Source: JAIPEI01 sp964443135
Lineage (GTDB): Bacteria > Desulfobacterota > DSM-4660 > Desulfatiglandales > HGW-15
Assembly (NCBI GenBank): GCA_964443135.1
Contig: CAYUBQ010000002.1
Coordinates: 62,001-126,000 of the forward strand
Length of the DNA stretch: 64,000 nucleotides
Reading direction: 5' to 3'
The notes below the pieces were generated by a model. It ran no database searches. It had not been told where the DNA came from and was given only the letters and a program-made list of their open reading frames with translations. The stretch's first letter is position 1; each line of letters opens with the position of its first letter. Below are positions 35,527-44,240 of this stretch, piece after piece. The translations under genes were made by a program, and so were the position numbers.

Positions 35527-36696
35527 GTGCCCGGAATCTACACCTCCCCTTTCGTGCGCATGTCGTGCGCCAACTTCTTCATCGTCATCAGCTTCGCCCA
35601 TTTCTTCCTTTTTCCGCTGTTCATCAAAGACAGGGGAGGCTCCGAGGCGGACATCGGGGTGATCATGGCGGCGTTTCTGGTGGCCTCCATCCTCTGCCGG
35701 CCCTGGATATCGGAAATGGTCGACCGCCTGGGCCGGAAGACGACCTACACACTGGGTTGCATCGTCATCACGGTCATGCCGCTGACCTATCTGTTCCTTC
35801 AGGGCCCCGTGGAGTCCTATTACCTGTTGCTGCTCGGCATCCGGGTGATTCACGGTGTGGGTCTGGCCCTGTGTTTCACCGCCGTCTTCACCTTCATCAT
35901 CGATATCGTCCCCCACGAGCGCTTGAACGAAGGCGTCGGCGTTTTCGGCATCACCGGACTGACCGCCATGGCTGTGGGTCCGGTGATCGCGGAAGCGATT
36001 CTGACCCATTTCGGGTATGCATTCTACTTTCTCAGCGCCGCCGCCTCGGGCGCCGTGGGGTTCGTCATCCAGCGGCCGGTGACCGAACCCGTGAACGAAG
36101 CGTTCCCCCCGGTTCCAGCCGGATTTTTCAGGATGCTTTTTCAGCCCCGCTATCTGTGGATCTCTCTTCTCGTATTCCTGTTCGGTTTCGGTCTTTCGGC
36201 TTCAAACACCTTTGTAGCCCCGCTCGCAGAGGAGCGGCGGATTGCCCTCATCTCGTTTTACTACATCTCCTATTCACTTGCCGCAGTCTGCACCCGCGTC
36301 TTCGGCGGTAAGCTGGCCGATCGCTGGGGGGAGGCGAAGATCGTTCCGCCGGCGTTCGTGCTGACCTCATCGGGCTTCCTTCTGCTCATGCCGGACGGCG
36401 GCGACGCCCTGTTCATCCTTTCCGGATTGCTGTGCGGCAGCGGTCACGGCTTCCTCTTCCCCTCTCTCAATGCCCTGGCCGTCAGAGGAGAGCCGCCCGC
36501 GGTTCGTGGCAAGATCACGGGCATTTTTACCGGAGGGCTGGACTTCGGGGTGTTTTCGGGCTCGTTGATCCTCGGGATGGTGGGGGAAGCCTTCGGCTAT
36601 GGACCGCTCTTCGGCCTGGCCGGTCTGTCGCTTCTCATCGCAGCGCCCATCACCTGGTGGGGAACATTGAAAAGACGTGCGAGGGCCGGGGTGTGA
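35527..36696 (+). CDS. Major facilitator superfamily transporter
   Basis: The 389-residue integral membrane protein has about twelve helices. It includes the MFS loop motif between helices 2 and 3 (MVDRLGRKTTYTLGC) and an equivalent between helices 8 and 9 (GGKLADRWGEAK). GTG 35527 is chosen because the first helix begins soon after (VRMSCANFFIVISFAHFF); ATG 35560 would cut into it. It is divergent from the methyltransferase/molybdoenzyme pair across about 216 bp and may export or import their substrate. Substrate cannot be predicted. Confidence 0.85.
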   Translation: MPGIYTSPFVRMSCANFFIVISFAHFFLFPLFIKDRGGSEADIGVIMAAFLVASILCRPWISEMVDRLGRKTTYTLGCIVITVMPLTYLFLQGPVESYYLLLLGIRVIHGVGLALCFTAVFTFIIDIVPHERLNEGVGVFGITGLTAMAVGPVIAEAILTHFGYAFYFLSAAASGAVGFVIQRPVTEPVNEAFPPVPAGFFRMLFQPRYLWISLLVFLFGFGLSASNTFVAPLAEERRIALISFYYISYSLAAVCTRVFGGKLADRWGEAKIVPPAFVLTSSGFLLLMPDGGDALFILSGLLCGSGHGFLFPSLNALAVRGEPPAVRGKITGIFTGGLDFGVFSGSLILGMVGEAFGYGPLFGLAGLSLLIAAPITWWGTLKRRARAGV

Positions 36697-36700
36697 GGAC

Positions 36701-36744
36701 ATGGTCCCGACTTGGTCCCATCCTGGTCCCCACTTGGTCCCCTG
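36701..36744. repeat. Four tandem 11-bp TGGTCCC repeats
   Basis: Just after the MFS stop, units reading ATGGTCCCGAC, TTGGTCCCATC, CTGGTCCCCAC and TTGGTCCCCTG follow head to tail with an 11-bp period. The period is about one helical turn, and the TGGTCC core recalls the half-sites at 15.0 kb. It could be a protein-binding array or a gene-end repeat. Confidence 0.7.
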
Positions 36745-36760
36745 CGATTCCCCTGCCTCC

Positions 36761-37029
36761 TCACATCCTTCCGCTCCGTTTCCGGATTCCCTCCACGATC
36801 CCGTCCACCGTTTCCGGGCCTCCTCTGTTTCCGCGAAGCCCCGGGCGAGCCGTTCGGCCACGAGGACGATGCGGGAGGCCGTGTCCCGAACCCCATCCTG
36901 CACGTAACGACGCTTCAATCCCGCGGCGTCGGCCGGCCGGTCCCGGGTCCGGGGTTGCACCCACTCCGGCCGATCCTCACCCCCGACCCTCATGGCGAGC
37001 TTGCTCGAGAGCTCCGGATATGCGGCCGT
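36761..37029 (-). pseudogene. hipA-like kinase C-terminal remnant
   Basis: On the minus strand the reading AYPELSSKLAMRVGGEDRP, EWVQPR ... LADAAGLKRRYV-like, DTASRIVLVAERLARGF matches the C-terminal part of HipA kinases (LAMxIGG-x-RP-x-W, then HW/RF). The frame shifts near the end to reach ETVDGIVEGIRKRSGRM-stop. The N-terminal kinase core is missing. No intact hipB adjoins it. A dead persistence-module fragment. Confidence 0.6.
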
Positions 37030-37132
37030 GGGCGGCTCACTTCGGCCGCACCAGGCGCAGCCAGACGCACCCATGGGGCCGGCACGGTAGAGGGAGGTCA
37101 CACGAGGGTAGGTAGGCGTTGTTTGCGATCAA

Positions 37133-37989
37133 TCAGGACCTTTGTATCGGGTCGATCCCCAAAAGACGTTCAAGCGTTTTCCGGAGGGCCCCGATTTCAA
37201 AAGGCTTGTGCAGAAAAGCTTGGGGCTTTTCCGCATGATCAGATGCCATAACATGGGCTTCATCGTACCCGCTGGCAAGAATCACCGGGATACCAGGGCG
37301 GATCGCACGCAGCGCAGCAAGGGTCTCACAACCGTTCATGCGAGGCATGGTCAAATCAGTCAGCACCAAGCAAATCTCATCCAATCGGCTTCGGAAAATA
37401 TCCAGGGCCTCCATGCCGTCCCTGGGAATGAGCACATCAAAGCCAAGTCGACGCAAGATGGCGACGACCAAGTTGCGAACCATCTCTTCATCCTCAACCA
37501 CCATGATCCGACCGCCCGTCTCCAGCGACGCAGCCGGCTCGATGACTTGATACCGGCCTGATGTGGTTTCTTGATCAGCGAGGGGGAACAATACCTGGAA
37601 GGTGCTGCCGACACCGGCTCACTTTCAACCGTAACCGCTCCTTGATGAGCCTGGGCAAATGCCCGACACAACCGACAATCCTATCCCTCGACCTGTAAAT
37701 TTCGTGGAGAAAAACGGATCCACCACCTTGCCGCTGTCTTCGGCGCTGATGCCGCAGCCTGTATCGGCAACTTGAATGGCGGCATACTCCTCTGCTGTCG
37801 GCTTCCAGTCCGGGGCCAGACGGCGGTCGTCGAAACATCCACCCCTTGTACGGTAACGACTGAAACACGCATCTCACCTTCTTCATGCTCGATGGCTTCC
37901 CGCGCATTGGTAATAAGATGGGTCAAGACCTGCCTGACCAAGTCAGGGGCGACTTTGGTCGGCAACTTGATTGACCGGGGGAAAATCAA
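37133..37989 (-). pseudogene. Truncated, frameshifted hybrid histidine kinase (HATPase-REC)
   Basis: Pieces of one kinase appear in successive frames: VLTHLITNAREAIEHEEG (N box), then GCGISAEDSGKVVDPFF, then VCRAFAQAHQGAVTVESEP. An intact receiver follows (IMVVEDEEM, CLVLTDLTMPRMNG, LHKPFEIGAL) ending at 37133. HisKA and sensor parts are absent, cut off at the cheW stop. At least two frameshifts interrupt the ATPase. The receiver piece (from 37591) could still be translated alone, but no ribosome site is visible. Confidence 0.8.
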
Positions 37990-38510
37990 GACGCAACCGC
38001 ACGCTCCACTTCACCGATGACCTTTTCCCCAAGTACTTTGTCGATGTCGATGAGGATCTTCACCGACTCCCCGATCTTGGCCATTCCCATAATATAGCGG
38101 GTCCGGTCACCTGCGCTCAGATCGGGCGCGGGTTCAACGTCACCCTCCTGTATGTTCAGGACCTCGGAGACCGCATCCACGATGATCCCCATCTGTACGG
38201 TTCCGTTCTTTGAGATGACTTCCACGATCACGATGCATGTGCGGTCCGTGTAATCCATCTCCTCCATGCCGAACCGCATCCTGAGATCGATGACAGGAAT
38301 AACCCTCCCTCTCAGGTTGATGACGCCCTTCACATAGGTACTCGTCCTGGGGACCTTGGTGATGGGCATCATGCCTATGATTTCCCGGATCTTGGTGATG
38401 GTTATCCCGTACCCCTCTTTGTCAAGGGTGAACGTGAGCACCTTTCCTCCTCTGCTCGACGCCGCCCTGTCTTCCTCATCGGACGATAAAGCGATCACTG
38501 GTTCGTTCAT
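37986..38510 (-). CDS. cheW: CheW chemotaxis coupling protein
   Basis: The 174-residue protein has a CheW domain (VLTFTLDKEGYGITITKIREI, MPITKVPRTSTYVKGVINLRG, VIPVIDLRMRFG, MGIIVDAVSEVLNI). It links chemoreceptors to the CheA kinase, although no cheA is in the window. GGAGG precedes ATG 38510. It is the last intact gene of a run with a receptor, an unknown protein and a receiver. Its 3' end abuts the dead hybrid kinase, so the original C-terminus may be disturbed by one or two residues. Confidence 0.95.
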   Translation of the reverse strand: MNEPVIALSSDEEDRAASSRGGKVLTFTLDKEGYGITITKIREIIGMMPITKVPRTSTYVKGVINLRGRVIPVIDLRMRFGMEEMDYTDRTCIVIVEVISKNGTVQMGIIVDAVSEVLNIQEGDVEPAPDLSAGDRTRYIMGMAKIGESVKILIDIDKVLGEKVIGEVERAVAS

Positions 38511-38542
38511 GGTCCTACCTCCCTCAAGTATTTGACCGCCTG

Positions 38543-38929
38543 TCATCTTGCTGATGAGGCTAAGAGCTTTTCATCCAAGGTTTTTCTTACTGCCTCCTGC
38601 AGTTCCCTGATTGTGAAGGGTTTCCCGAGTATGCTGTGGGTTGGTTTGTTCCCCGCCTTTCCGTCGCCGTCACGGCCGGAGCACAGGATCACCGGCATCT
38701 CCGGCCGGATGTGAAGGATCTTTCCGGCCAGTTCCTCACCGGTCATGTACGGCATGGACCTGTCTGTCATAACAAGATCAAACCTTTCGGGCGCCCTTTC
38801 AAACGTTGCAAGGGCCTCCATTGCGCCGGAGTGGGACTCCACCTCATACCCCAGGCGCTCCAGCATCTGTCCGGTGATTTCGCGGACCGCGGATTCGTCG
38901 TCCACAACCATGATTCGTGTCTTTCTCAT
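38543..38929 (-). CDS. Single-domain response regulator
   Basis: The 128-residue protein is one receiver domain: acidic pair VVDDESA, phospho-acceptor Asp in DLVMTDRSMPYMTG, Ser/Thr in VILCSGRD and the KPF lysine. There is no output domain, so it may act like CheY or as a phosphate relay with the receptor/CheW genes around it. ATG 38929 has AGAGG upstream. It is 32 bp from cheW. Confidence 0.9.
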   Translation of the reverse strand: MRKTRIMVVDDESAVREITGQMLERLGYEVESHSGAMEALATFERAPERFDLVMTDRSMPYMTGEELAGKILHIRPEMPVILCSGRDGDGKAGNKPTHSILGKPFTIRELQEAVRKTLDEKLLASSAR

Positions 38930-38969
38930 GGCCCCGTCCTCTTGAAGAATCACCGCCGAACAGCCTCCT

Positions 38970-39422
38970 TCAGGCCCTTCCCACCGGTGCCATATCATCG
39001 AGGAAGTTGTCTTCCTCCATGCTCAACAGTGCGTACCCCTTTTTGTTCATATAATACTGGGCCATGCAGGCCATCTTGTAGAGAACCAGTTCTTTCAAGA
39101 GATAACCGATGCACCGGCTCCCATGGCTGTCACCCTCAAACTCGGAGATCTGAGAGTAAACCCCTTCAAGCGCAGGAGCCAGGGTTCGGTGGATTTCCTT
39201 CTGAGTCGCATCAAGGTCACCCGGCTTTCTCACGCCCCATACGGCCGGCACAAGGTAGACGGGCGGTTTTTCAATAAGCTCCGCACGGTACTTCTCGAAC
39301 AGTGAGATCGCCGTGCTGTTCAGGAGATGCTCCAATTCTCTGAATGACAAAGGAGCTGGTTCGGTTCGCTTGAGTGTTTCCCTGCCTTTGATATGCTTTT
39401 CCATCCACCGTTTTAGACCCAT
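38970..39422 (-). CDS. Conserved-looking protein of unknown function in chemotaxis operon
   Basis: The 150-residue, largely helical protein (FRELEHLLNSTAISLFEKYRAEL, KELVLYKMACMAQYYMNKKG) is not recognised. There is no signal peptide or membrane helix. It sits between the chemoreceptor and a receiver in the same direction, with an AAAGGTG ribosome site before ATG 39422. Soluble and probably cytoplasmic; an accessory role for the receptor array is only positional inference. Confidence 0.7.
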   Translation of the reverse strand: MGLKRWMEKHIKGRETLKRTEPAPLSFRELEHLLNSTAISLFEKYRAELIEKPPVYLVPAVWGVRKPGDLDATQKEIHRTLAPALEGVYSQISEFEGDSHGSRCIGYLLKELVLYKMACMAQYYMNKKGYALLSMEEDNFLDDMAPVGRA

Positions 39423-39546
39423 GGCTGCACCTTTCTGCTGGCGGGTGGAACTTCGCAAGAACTCAAAACCAGCAACAGGGCTTCAGAAAGCCTTCTATGG
39501 AGCGGACCTGCGAGGCCTGGTCGTAAAACCCCGCAGGCCCGCACCA

Positions 39547-41553
39547 TTAGAAGTCCTTGAAGGAATCGTCGTCAAAGGGGATGGCCTCTTCCGGGTTCAA
39601 CTCCTTGCCTGAGTGCCGTACCGCAGGGGTTGAGTTATCGGTCCCGGAACCTGCATTCAGTTGACGCGCTTTGCCTTGACGGCTCTGCGCCTTGAAGGAC
39701 CTGGTCCGCCCGGTCTGTGCGCCTTCATGGTGTTTGGCAGCCCCGCCCACGAGCGTGACCAGCTGGTCCACCATGATCTTCATCTGCTCGGCCTGGGCGT
39801 TCATCTCCTCGGATGCGCTGGCCGACTCCTCGGCATTGGCCGCGTTCTGCTGGGTCACCTTGTCCATATCGGCCACCGCGACATTAGTCTGATCGATGCC
39901 CTCGGCCTGCTCCTTGGAAGCCGCCGCTATCTCGCTCAGAAGTTCCGCCACCTTCAGGGCGCTCTGCTCCACCTTGCCGAACTCCTCGTTGGTGCGCTCG
40001 ACCAGTGTGGAACCGTCCTGGACCTTTTTGGTGGTGCCCTCGATCAGTGTGGACGTGTTCTTGGCAGCCTCGGCCGCACGCATGGCAAGGTTTCTCACCT
40101 CGTCCGCAACCACCGCGAACCCGGCGCCCGCCTCCCCGGCGCGAGCGGCTTCCACTGCCGCGTTAAGGGCCAGGAGGTTGGTCTGGAAAGCTATCTCATC
40201 GATGGTCTTGATGATCTTGGAGGTCTCCTCGCTGGCCTTACTGATCTCATGCATGGATGAGACCATCTCGGTCATGGAGGCGTTGGCCGACCCCACCACG
40301 TGCTTGGCCTCCCCCATCAGGGAATTGGCCTGGTCCGCGTTGCCGGCATTCTGCTTGGTCATGGAGGACATTTCCTCCAGGGACGAGGACGTCTCCTCTA
40401 TGGATGCGGCCTGTTCCGACGCCCCCTCTGCCAGGGACTGGCTGGCGGAAGAGACCTGTCCCGAGGCAGACGCCACCTGGTCGGCCCCCTCGCTCAGCCC
40501 GTCTATGATACGCTTGAGGGCGCTGTTGATGCTCCGGGTGATCAAAATCCCCAGACCAAGGGCCAGAACAACCCCTATGATCATGGCGATGAGACTGAAA
40601 AACTCGATGAAGACGGCGTCTGAATGGGCCTGCTCCACCTCGGCAGCGGCCACTTCCCGATTGATCTCTACCAGCTGATCCAGAAGGCCTATGGCCGTCC
40701 GCTGGGCGTCCATCACAGGGCCCAGCATCTGGGTCTGGGCCGCTTCCATCAACGCCATGGATTCATTGGCAAGGGCCAGCATCCGGCCGAATGCACCAAA
40801 CACCTCCTCCATGCTGGGGATCATCTCCCGCTGATACAAAGAGTTGGCCTCTTGCATGGCTCCGGACTCGACGGCCCGCTTGATGGCGCCCACTGCATCG
40901 TGAAACCGTTTGTGAGGAGCGTCAAAGTCCCGGATAAGGGCTTGGAATTGCTGATTTTCAGTCTGAAAATCAGGGAGCCACCGGCCTGCTGCACAGGTGG
41001 TGTGATCCTCGCCTCCGTCAAACTTCTCATTGTGGTGAAGCAGGTGGTTCACCTGCTGGACCAGGGTGTAGTGGTCCTTGGTAAAGCGCTCAATCTGGGC
41101 CACCAATTCCCCAGGATCTGAAATCCCGTTTTGATCGAACTGCCTGGCCATCTCCACGAACTTGTTGTTCTCGGCCCTCCAGGCGTTCCAGGCGGGCACG
41201 AACTGCTGCCAGACCTTTTGCTCTTCCGCGGTCTGGGGCAGGGGCTCGTAAACGGCCCAGGCTGCCTCGTATGTCTCACGCGCCTGTACCAGGTTGTCGT
41301 ATTGCCTCTGGCGCACCTCCGGTACCAGCCCCGGAACCCCGAGAGTCCGCATGGTCCCCCTGATGTTCTCGGCGCTGTCCGCGATGATCAGCAGGCTGTC
41401 CACGCTGGGCAGGCGCACCATACCGATCTCGTCTATGTGGTGCTCGCTCTGGACGGCCCCGTAGTACCCTGTGATCCCCAGAACCAGGGTGATCAAGGCC
41501 ACGCCTGAAAATGCCGCTATCAACTTCTTTCCAATGGTCCATTGAGTCTTCAT
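39547..41553 (-). CDS. Methyl-accepting chemotaxis protein with periplasmic CZB-like domain
   Basis: The 668-residue receptor has a transmembrane helix at about 9-31, a large periplasmic helical region, a second helix at about 320-345, HAMP and the conserved signalling hairpin (EIAFQTNLLALNAAVEAARAG). The periplasmic part contains HHNEKF ... DHTTCAAGRWLPDF ... APHKRFHDAV, which fits the H, C-x2-G-x-W, H-x3-H pattern of chemoreceptor zinc-binding (CZB) domains, normally found on the cytoplasmic side. The tail IPFDDDSFKDF resembles C-terminal adaptation-enzyme docking sequences. AAGGAGG precedes ATG 41553. First gene of the receptor-unknown-REC-CheW run. Confidence 0.93.
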   Translation of the reverse strand: MKTQWTIGKKLIAAFSGVALITLVLGITGYYGAVQSEHHIDEIGMVRLPSVDSLLIIADSAENIRGTMRTLGVPGLVPEVRQRQYDNLVQARETYEAAWAVYEPLPQTAEEQKVWQQFVPAWNAWRAENNKFVEMARQFDQNGISDPGELVAQIERFTKDHYTLVQQVNHLLHHNEKFDGGEDHTTCAAGRWLPDFQTENQQFQALIRDFDAPHKRFHDAVGAIKRAVESGAMQEANSLYQREMIPSMEEVFGAFGRMLALANESMALMEAAQTQMLGPVMDAQRTAIGLLDQLVEINREVAAAEVEQAHSDAVFIEFFSLIAMIIGVVLALGLGILITRSINSALKRIIDGLSEGADQVASASGQVSSASQSLAEGASEQAASIEETSSSLEEMSSMTKQNAGNADQANSLMGEAKHVVGSANASMTEMVSSMHEISKASEETSKIIKTIDEIAFQTNLLALNAAVEAARAGEAGAGFAVVADEVRNLAMRAAEAAKNTSTLIEGTTKKVQDGSTLVERTNEEFGKVEQSALKVAELLSEIAAASKEQAEGIDQTNVAVADMDKVTQQNAANAEESASASEEMNAQAEQMKIMVDQLVTLVGGAAKHHEGAQTGRTRSFKAQSRQGKARQLNAGSGTDNSTPAVRHSGKELNPEEAIPFDDDSFKDF

Positions 41554-41999
41554 GGTTTCCTCCTTCTTGTTTGGATTCAGCCAGTTATACGCAAAATCCA
41601 CTCTCTAACCTTTGGGCTCTCTCTACCATTTCGAAGGCCTCACAATTCCAGACGGGATCATATTCGCGCCGCTCGGGAGAAATGGTTATGCAAAGGGTCC
41701 TGTCAAGATGCGTGCCAGAAGGACAAGGAAAATGATCGCAAATAAAAGTCTATCCGTTTCAATAGGTTACAGAAAACCAGAGGAAGGAGGCTGATTGAAG
41801 GTTTCCGGGCGGTTGTCTTGTTCTCCGGACTGTTTTGGGGGGAACCGGGAGGGGTCTTTACCGGCATTATGCCGGACAATCCAGTAAAAACAGTGAGTTA
41901 ATTGAGAACCAAGACGGCTGTCTTGTTTTTCGAGACAGAGTCCTGTTTTCCGGACCGGCTTTCAAGGAAGCGCGCCCGGGAGTCGCCTGCTTATGTGTT
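41554..41999. other. Intergenic stretch upstream of the chemoreceptor
   Basis: No gene is supported in these 446 bp. They are lower in GC than the coding flanks. They contain two imperfect direct repeats around GTCTTGTT...CCGGAC (about 41815 and 41923). The chemoreceptor promoter should lie near 41600-41750, but no convincing -35/-10 pair stands out. Confidence 0.5.
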
Positions 42000-42360
42000 T
42001 CATCTCGATTCGGGCGGTTTTTTCGACCCGAGCGAGCCGAGTGGGACCGCCCCTGTGTTCCGGGGCTTCTCATCCAGAACCCGCCGAACCGTGTTCGCCA
42101 GCTCATGTTGGTTCAAGGGCTTCGCCACAAGATCATCGATCCCCATTTCCTCTGCTTTCTCTTTTGATATCTGCTTGCTGTAGCCAGTGCTCAAGATGAC
42201 GGCGATATCGTCGGGACGAATCGTCATGATTTTCCTCGGCGAGCCGATCTCCCCTCATGCCGGGCACGGTCATGTCCATGATGACCAGGTCAAAGCGATG
42301 GGGATCCTGGCTGAAACACTCCAGAGCATCCCGTGCCGCTTGCCCGAGTCTCCACTTTGT
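42000..42360 (-). pseudogene. Frameshifted receiver-domain fragment of a hybrid kinase
   Basis: Reading on the minus strand gives LERQGYKVETRA, then RFDLVIMDMTVPGMRGDRLAEE (phospho-Asp segment), and after a frameshift MTIRPDDIAVILSTGYSKQI ... VAKPLNQHELANTVRRVLD to the stop at 42000. This is a complete receiver split by one frameshift. The kinase part is missing, and its 5' end is fused directly to the dead AhpD-like gene, marking a deletion junction. Confidence 0.75.
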
Positions 42361-42369
42361 AGCCCTGGC

Positions 42370-42769
42370 GCTCCAGACCTGTGCCGGGTTTCCACCGCCT
42401 TCAGGACAAACAGGAGGAGCCGCTTTTCCCGGCCCTCCAGCAAGGCGGTGGACGGGTCCTCCTTCAGGAACTCGAGCTGCTCATCGGTAACGTCTGCCGG
42501 CATCTGCAGGACACTGGAGTTGCACATCACGCAGTGGCCGTAATCACACCGATGGGCCACGAGATGGCGGACATGTGCCTGGAGCAGCGGGCTGAAGCTC
42601 GGGTTCTCGTGGTAGTACGAGCGGGACCGGGAACATGATGGTGAGGAGCTCCGGGCTGGAGCTCATCATCTGGAGCGGTTTGGGGACGATCCGAGCCACC
42701 TTCTTCATTACGTTCGCAGGCCTCTGCCACGGGCCCGGTGGCCTCTTCCAGTGAAACGGTCCGAATCAA
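42370..42769 (-). pseudogene. Frameshifted AhpD/carboxymuconolactone-decarboxylase-like gene
   Basis: Three frames together read MIRTVSLEEATGPVAEA-ERN, KKVARIVPKPLQMMSSSPEL, and YYHENPSFSPLLQAHVRHLV, CDYGHCVMCNSSVLQ, ADVTDEQLEFLKEDPSTAL. This is an alkylhydroperoxidase-like domain with its C-x2-C pair (HCVMC). Two frameshifts break it and the end runs into the receiver pseudogene. It is not expected to give a working product. Confidence 0.65.
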
Positions 42770-42966
42770 TGACTTGGCTTCCCTCCAGTTCGGTGATTCT
42801 CAAGGCTCCGACATCGCCCACCAGTCCATTGAAGTTCCGGTTCCCGAACAAGGTACGGTGCAGAAGTAGGAACGCCGGCGCCCCACCGCACGAACAAAAC
42901 GGGAGGCGCCGACTCCCGAAATCGACACCTCCCTGGTCTGGGCGGATTGCAGGCTGCGAGGCCCGT

Positions 42967-43119
42967 CTAAGGGATACGGAGAGCGATCAGCTCCTCCTCG
43001 GTCCGGCAGATGTTCTCAGTCTGGATGGACTCGAAGGTCTTGGGCACGGAAAAGTCGAGATCCTGGTTGTAGCTCGTCTCCCCCCAGAGACAGTCCTCCA
43101 GCACACGAACCCAACCATC
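42967..43119 (-). pseudogene. C-terminal fragment of an unrecognised protein
   Basis: A short minus-strand frame of about 50 codons reads DGWVRVLEDCLWGETSYNQ, DLDFSVPKTFESIQTEN, ICRTEEELIALRIP-stop. It has no start codon or ribosome site and begins at a stop codon next to the small-peptide gene. Composition is protein-like but the family is not recognised. Probably a severed gene end. Confidence 0.4.
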
Positions 43120-43431
43120 CTAATCATTAATAACCTTGTGTTGTGTAGAAGGCGCCTGCATAGCTGGTCCTATTTTGTGTTGATTAGATGGAGCCTGCAG
43201 GGATGGTGTCTTATGCTGGGTAGAAGGAGCTTGGAGGGTATCTATTTTGTGCTGGGTATTTTGTATCACATCTTGATTTAATTCAGAAGATGATCTTTTA
43301 ACCTCTCCTTGTGGCATATCCTGAGCCTGAATGTAATCAACATTAACCCCAAGAGAGACCCCCAGCGTGGTGATCATGGCAGCAATCTTAACCCCTTTTT
43401 TGATAGGTCCGTTTGAAGGCTCTTTATTCAT
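43120..43431 (-). CDS. Small exported peptide with QHK repeats
   Basis: The 103-residue product has a basic start (PIKKGVKIA), a hydrophobic core (AAMITTLGVSLGV) and then a polar region in which NTQHKIDTLQAP, STQHKTPSLQAP, SNQHKIGPAMQAP and STQHKVIND follow one another: four QHK units with a 12-13-residue period. It has no cysteine. The start overlaps the end of the YkgJ-type gene by 8 bp, so both are co-translated. Low GC suggests recent acquisition. A repeat-core peptide beside a metal-binding cysteine-cluster protein could be a modified-peptide precursor or a metal-binding export; neither is shown. Confidence 0.7.
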   Translation of the reverse strand: MNKEPSNGPIKKGVKIAAMITTLGVSLGVNVDYIQAQDMPQGEVKRSSSELNQDVIQNTQHKIDTLQAPSTQHKTPSLQAPSNQHKIGPAMQAPSTQHKVIND

Positions 43432-44125
43432 CTTTTGTCTCCTTTAAGTTATAAGTGTCCAGCCACTCCTCGATCATTCGAATATGAAGCAGCGTCTTTT
43501 GCCACGGATCTTCGGGCAAGGGTCGCTCATCTTCATCTGTAATATAATGGAGCGCACCATCAATGTCCATGAGATCCGGCATATCTGTACCGGATGTATC
43601 CGTCTCAGTGCTTTCCTGCGCCGGGGTAACAAGATATTCTTTGATCTCTTTCTGATATCTTTGTGTTAGAAGGTTAAAAATGTTCAGATAACTGAGAGTT
43701 GCATGATAATATTCCATAGCTTCCTGGTTTTGTAAATACTTTTGAACGGTGGATTGCTTGCCCAGGATTTTCCGGCAGGATTCATCCAGGGGCAGGATAA
43801 AGAAGTACTCCCCTCCGTGCTCGTCTCCGTGGCGCCCTAAGGGAAACAAACGGCATGCAAAGGGCCTGTTTTTATGGACCTGGCAGCCTGTGTGATTGAG
43901 GAAGTAACAAGAGCCGTCATCCTTTTGAAGAAGGTGTATGCCACCGTCTTGAGTGAATTCCCGAATGAACTCGGTGGTGGTGATCCCAAGCCCCTTGGCC
44001 AGCCGGGAGATTTCATGAGGATTGATGTTGATCAGCTTGTTCCTGCAGCACTGGGAACATCTATCGCATACAAAGGAAAAAGGTGAATGCATGTGCAGGA
44101 TACCTTTGCTGTTTTTCTTGATCAT
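43424..44125 (-). CDS. YkgJ-family cysteine-cluster protein
   Basis: The 233-residue protein has the zinc/iron-chelating cysteine cluster of the YkgJ family: FVCDRCSQCC near residues 18-27 and GSCYFLNHTGCQVHKNRPFA followed by CRLFP (about 71-95). After it comes a helical tail with LLTQRYQKEIKEYL and an acidic linker. YkgJ proteins bind metal through these cysteines; their reactions are mostly unknown. ATG 44125 lacks a good ribosome site and ATG 44092 with AAAGG is an alternative. It overlaps the QHK-repeat peptide gene downstream. A MITE-like copy ends 16 bp upstream and may carry its promoter. Confidence 0.85.
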   Translation of the reverse strand: MIKKNSKGILHMHSPFSFVCDRCSQCCRNKLININPHEISRLAKGLGITTTEFIREFTQDGGIHLLQKDDGSCYFLNHTGCQVHKNRPFACRLFPLGRHGDEHGGEYFFILPLDESCRKILGKQSTVQKYLQNQEAMEYYHATLSYLNIFNLLTQRYQKEIKEYLVTPAQESTETDTSGTDMPDLMDIDGALHYITDEDERPLPEDPWQKTLLHIRMIEEWLDTYNLKETKDE

Positions 44126-44140
44126 CTTTTACCGAAAATC

Positions 44141-44240
44141 TGATGGGGTCCCAGAAAGCCCAATCCTCCAGATCTACCTGGGATTTCAACAGGTGATACG
44201 CTCCCCAGCGGCGCGTGAGCGGGTTTTTGCGAATGCGTCA
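44141..44240 (+). repeat. MITE-like element, copy 1
   Basis: About 100 bp starting TGATGGGGTCCCAGAAAGCC and ending GCGGGTTTTTGCGAATGCGT-CA. The internal segments TCCAGATCTACCTGGGATTT and CCCCAGCGGCGCGTGAGC recur in the other copies. The ends are inverted repeats of each other (TCGCAAAAA type). It lies directly upstream of the YkgJ-type gene. Confidence 0.85.
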
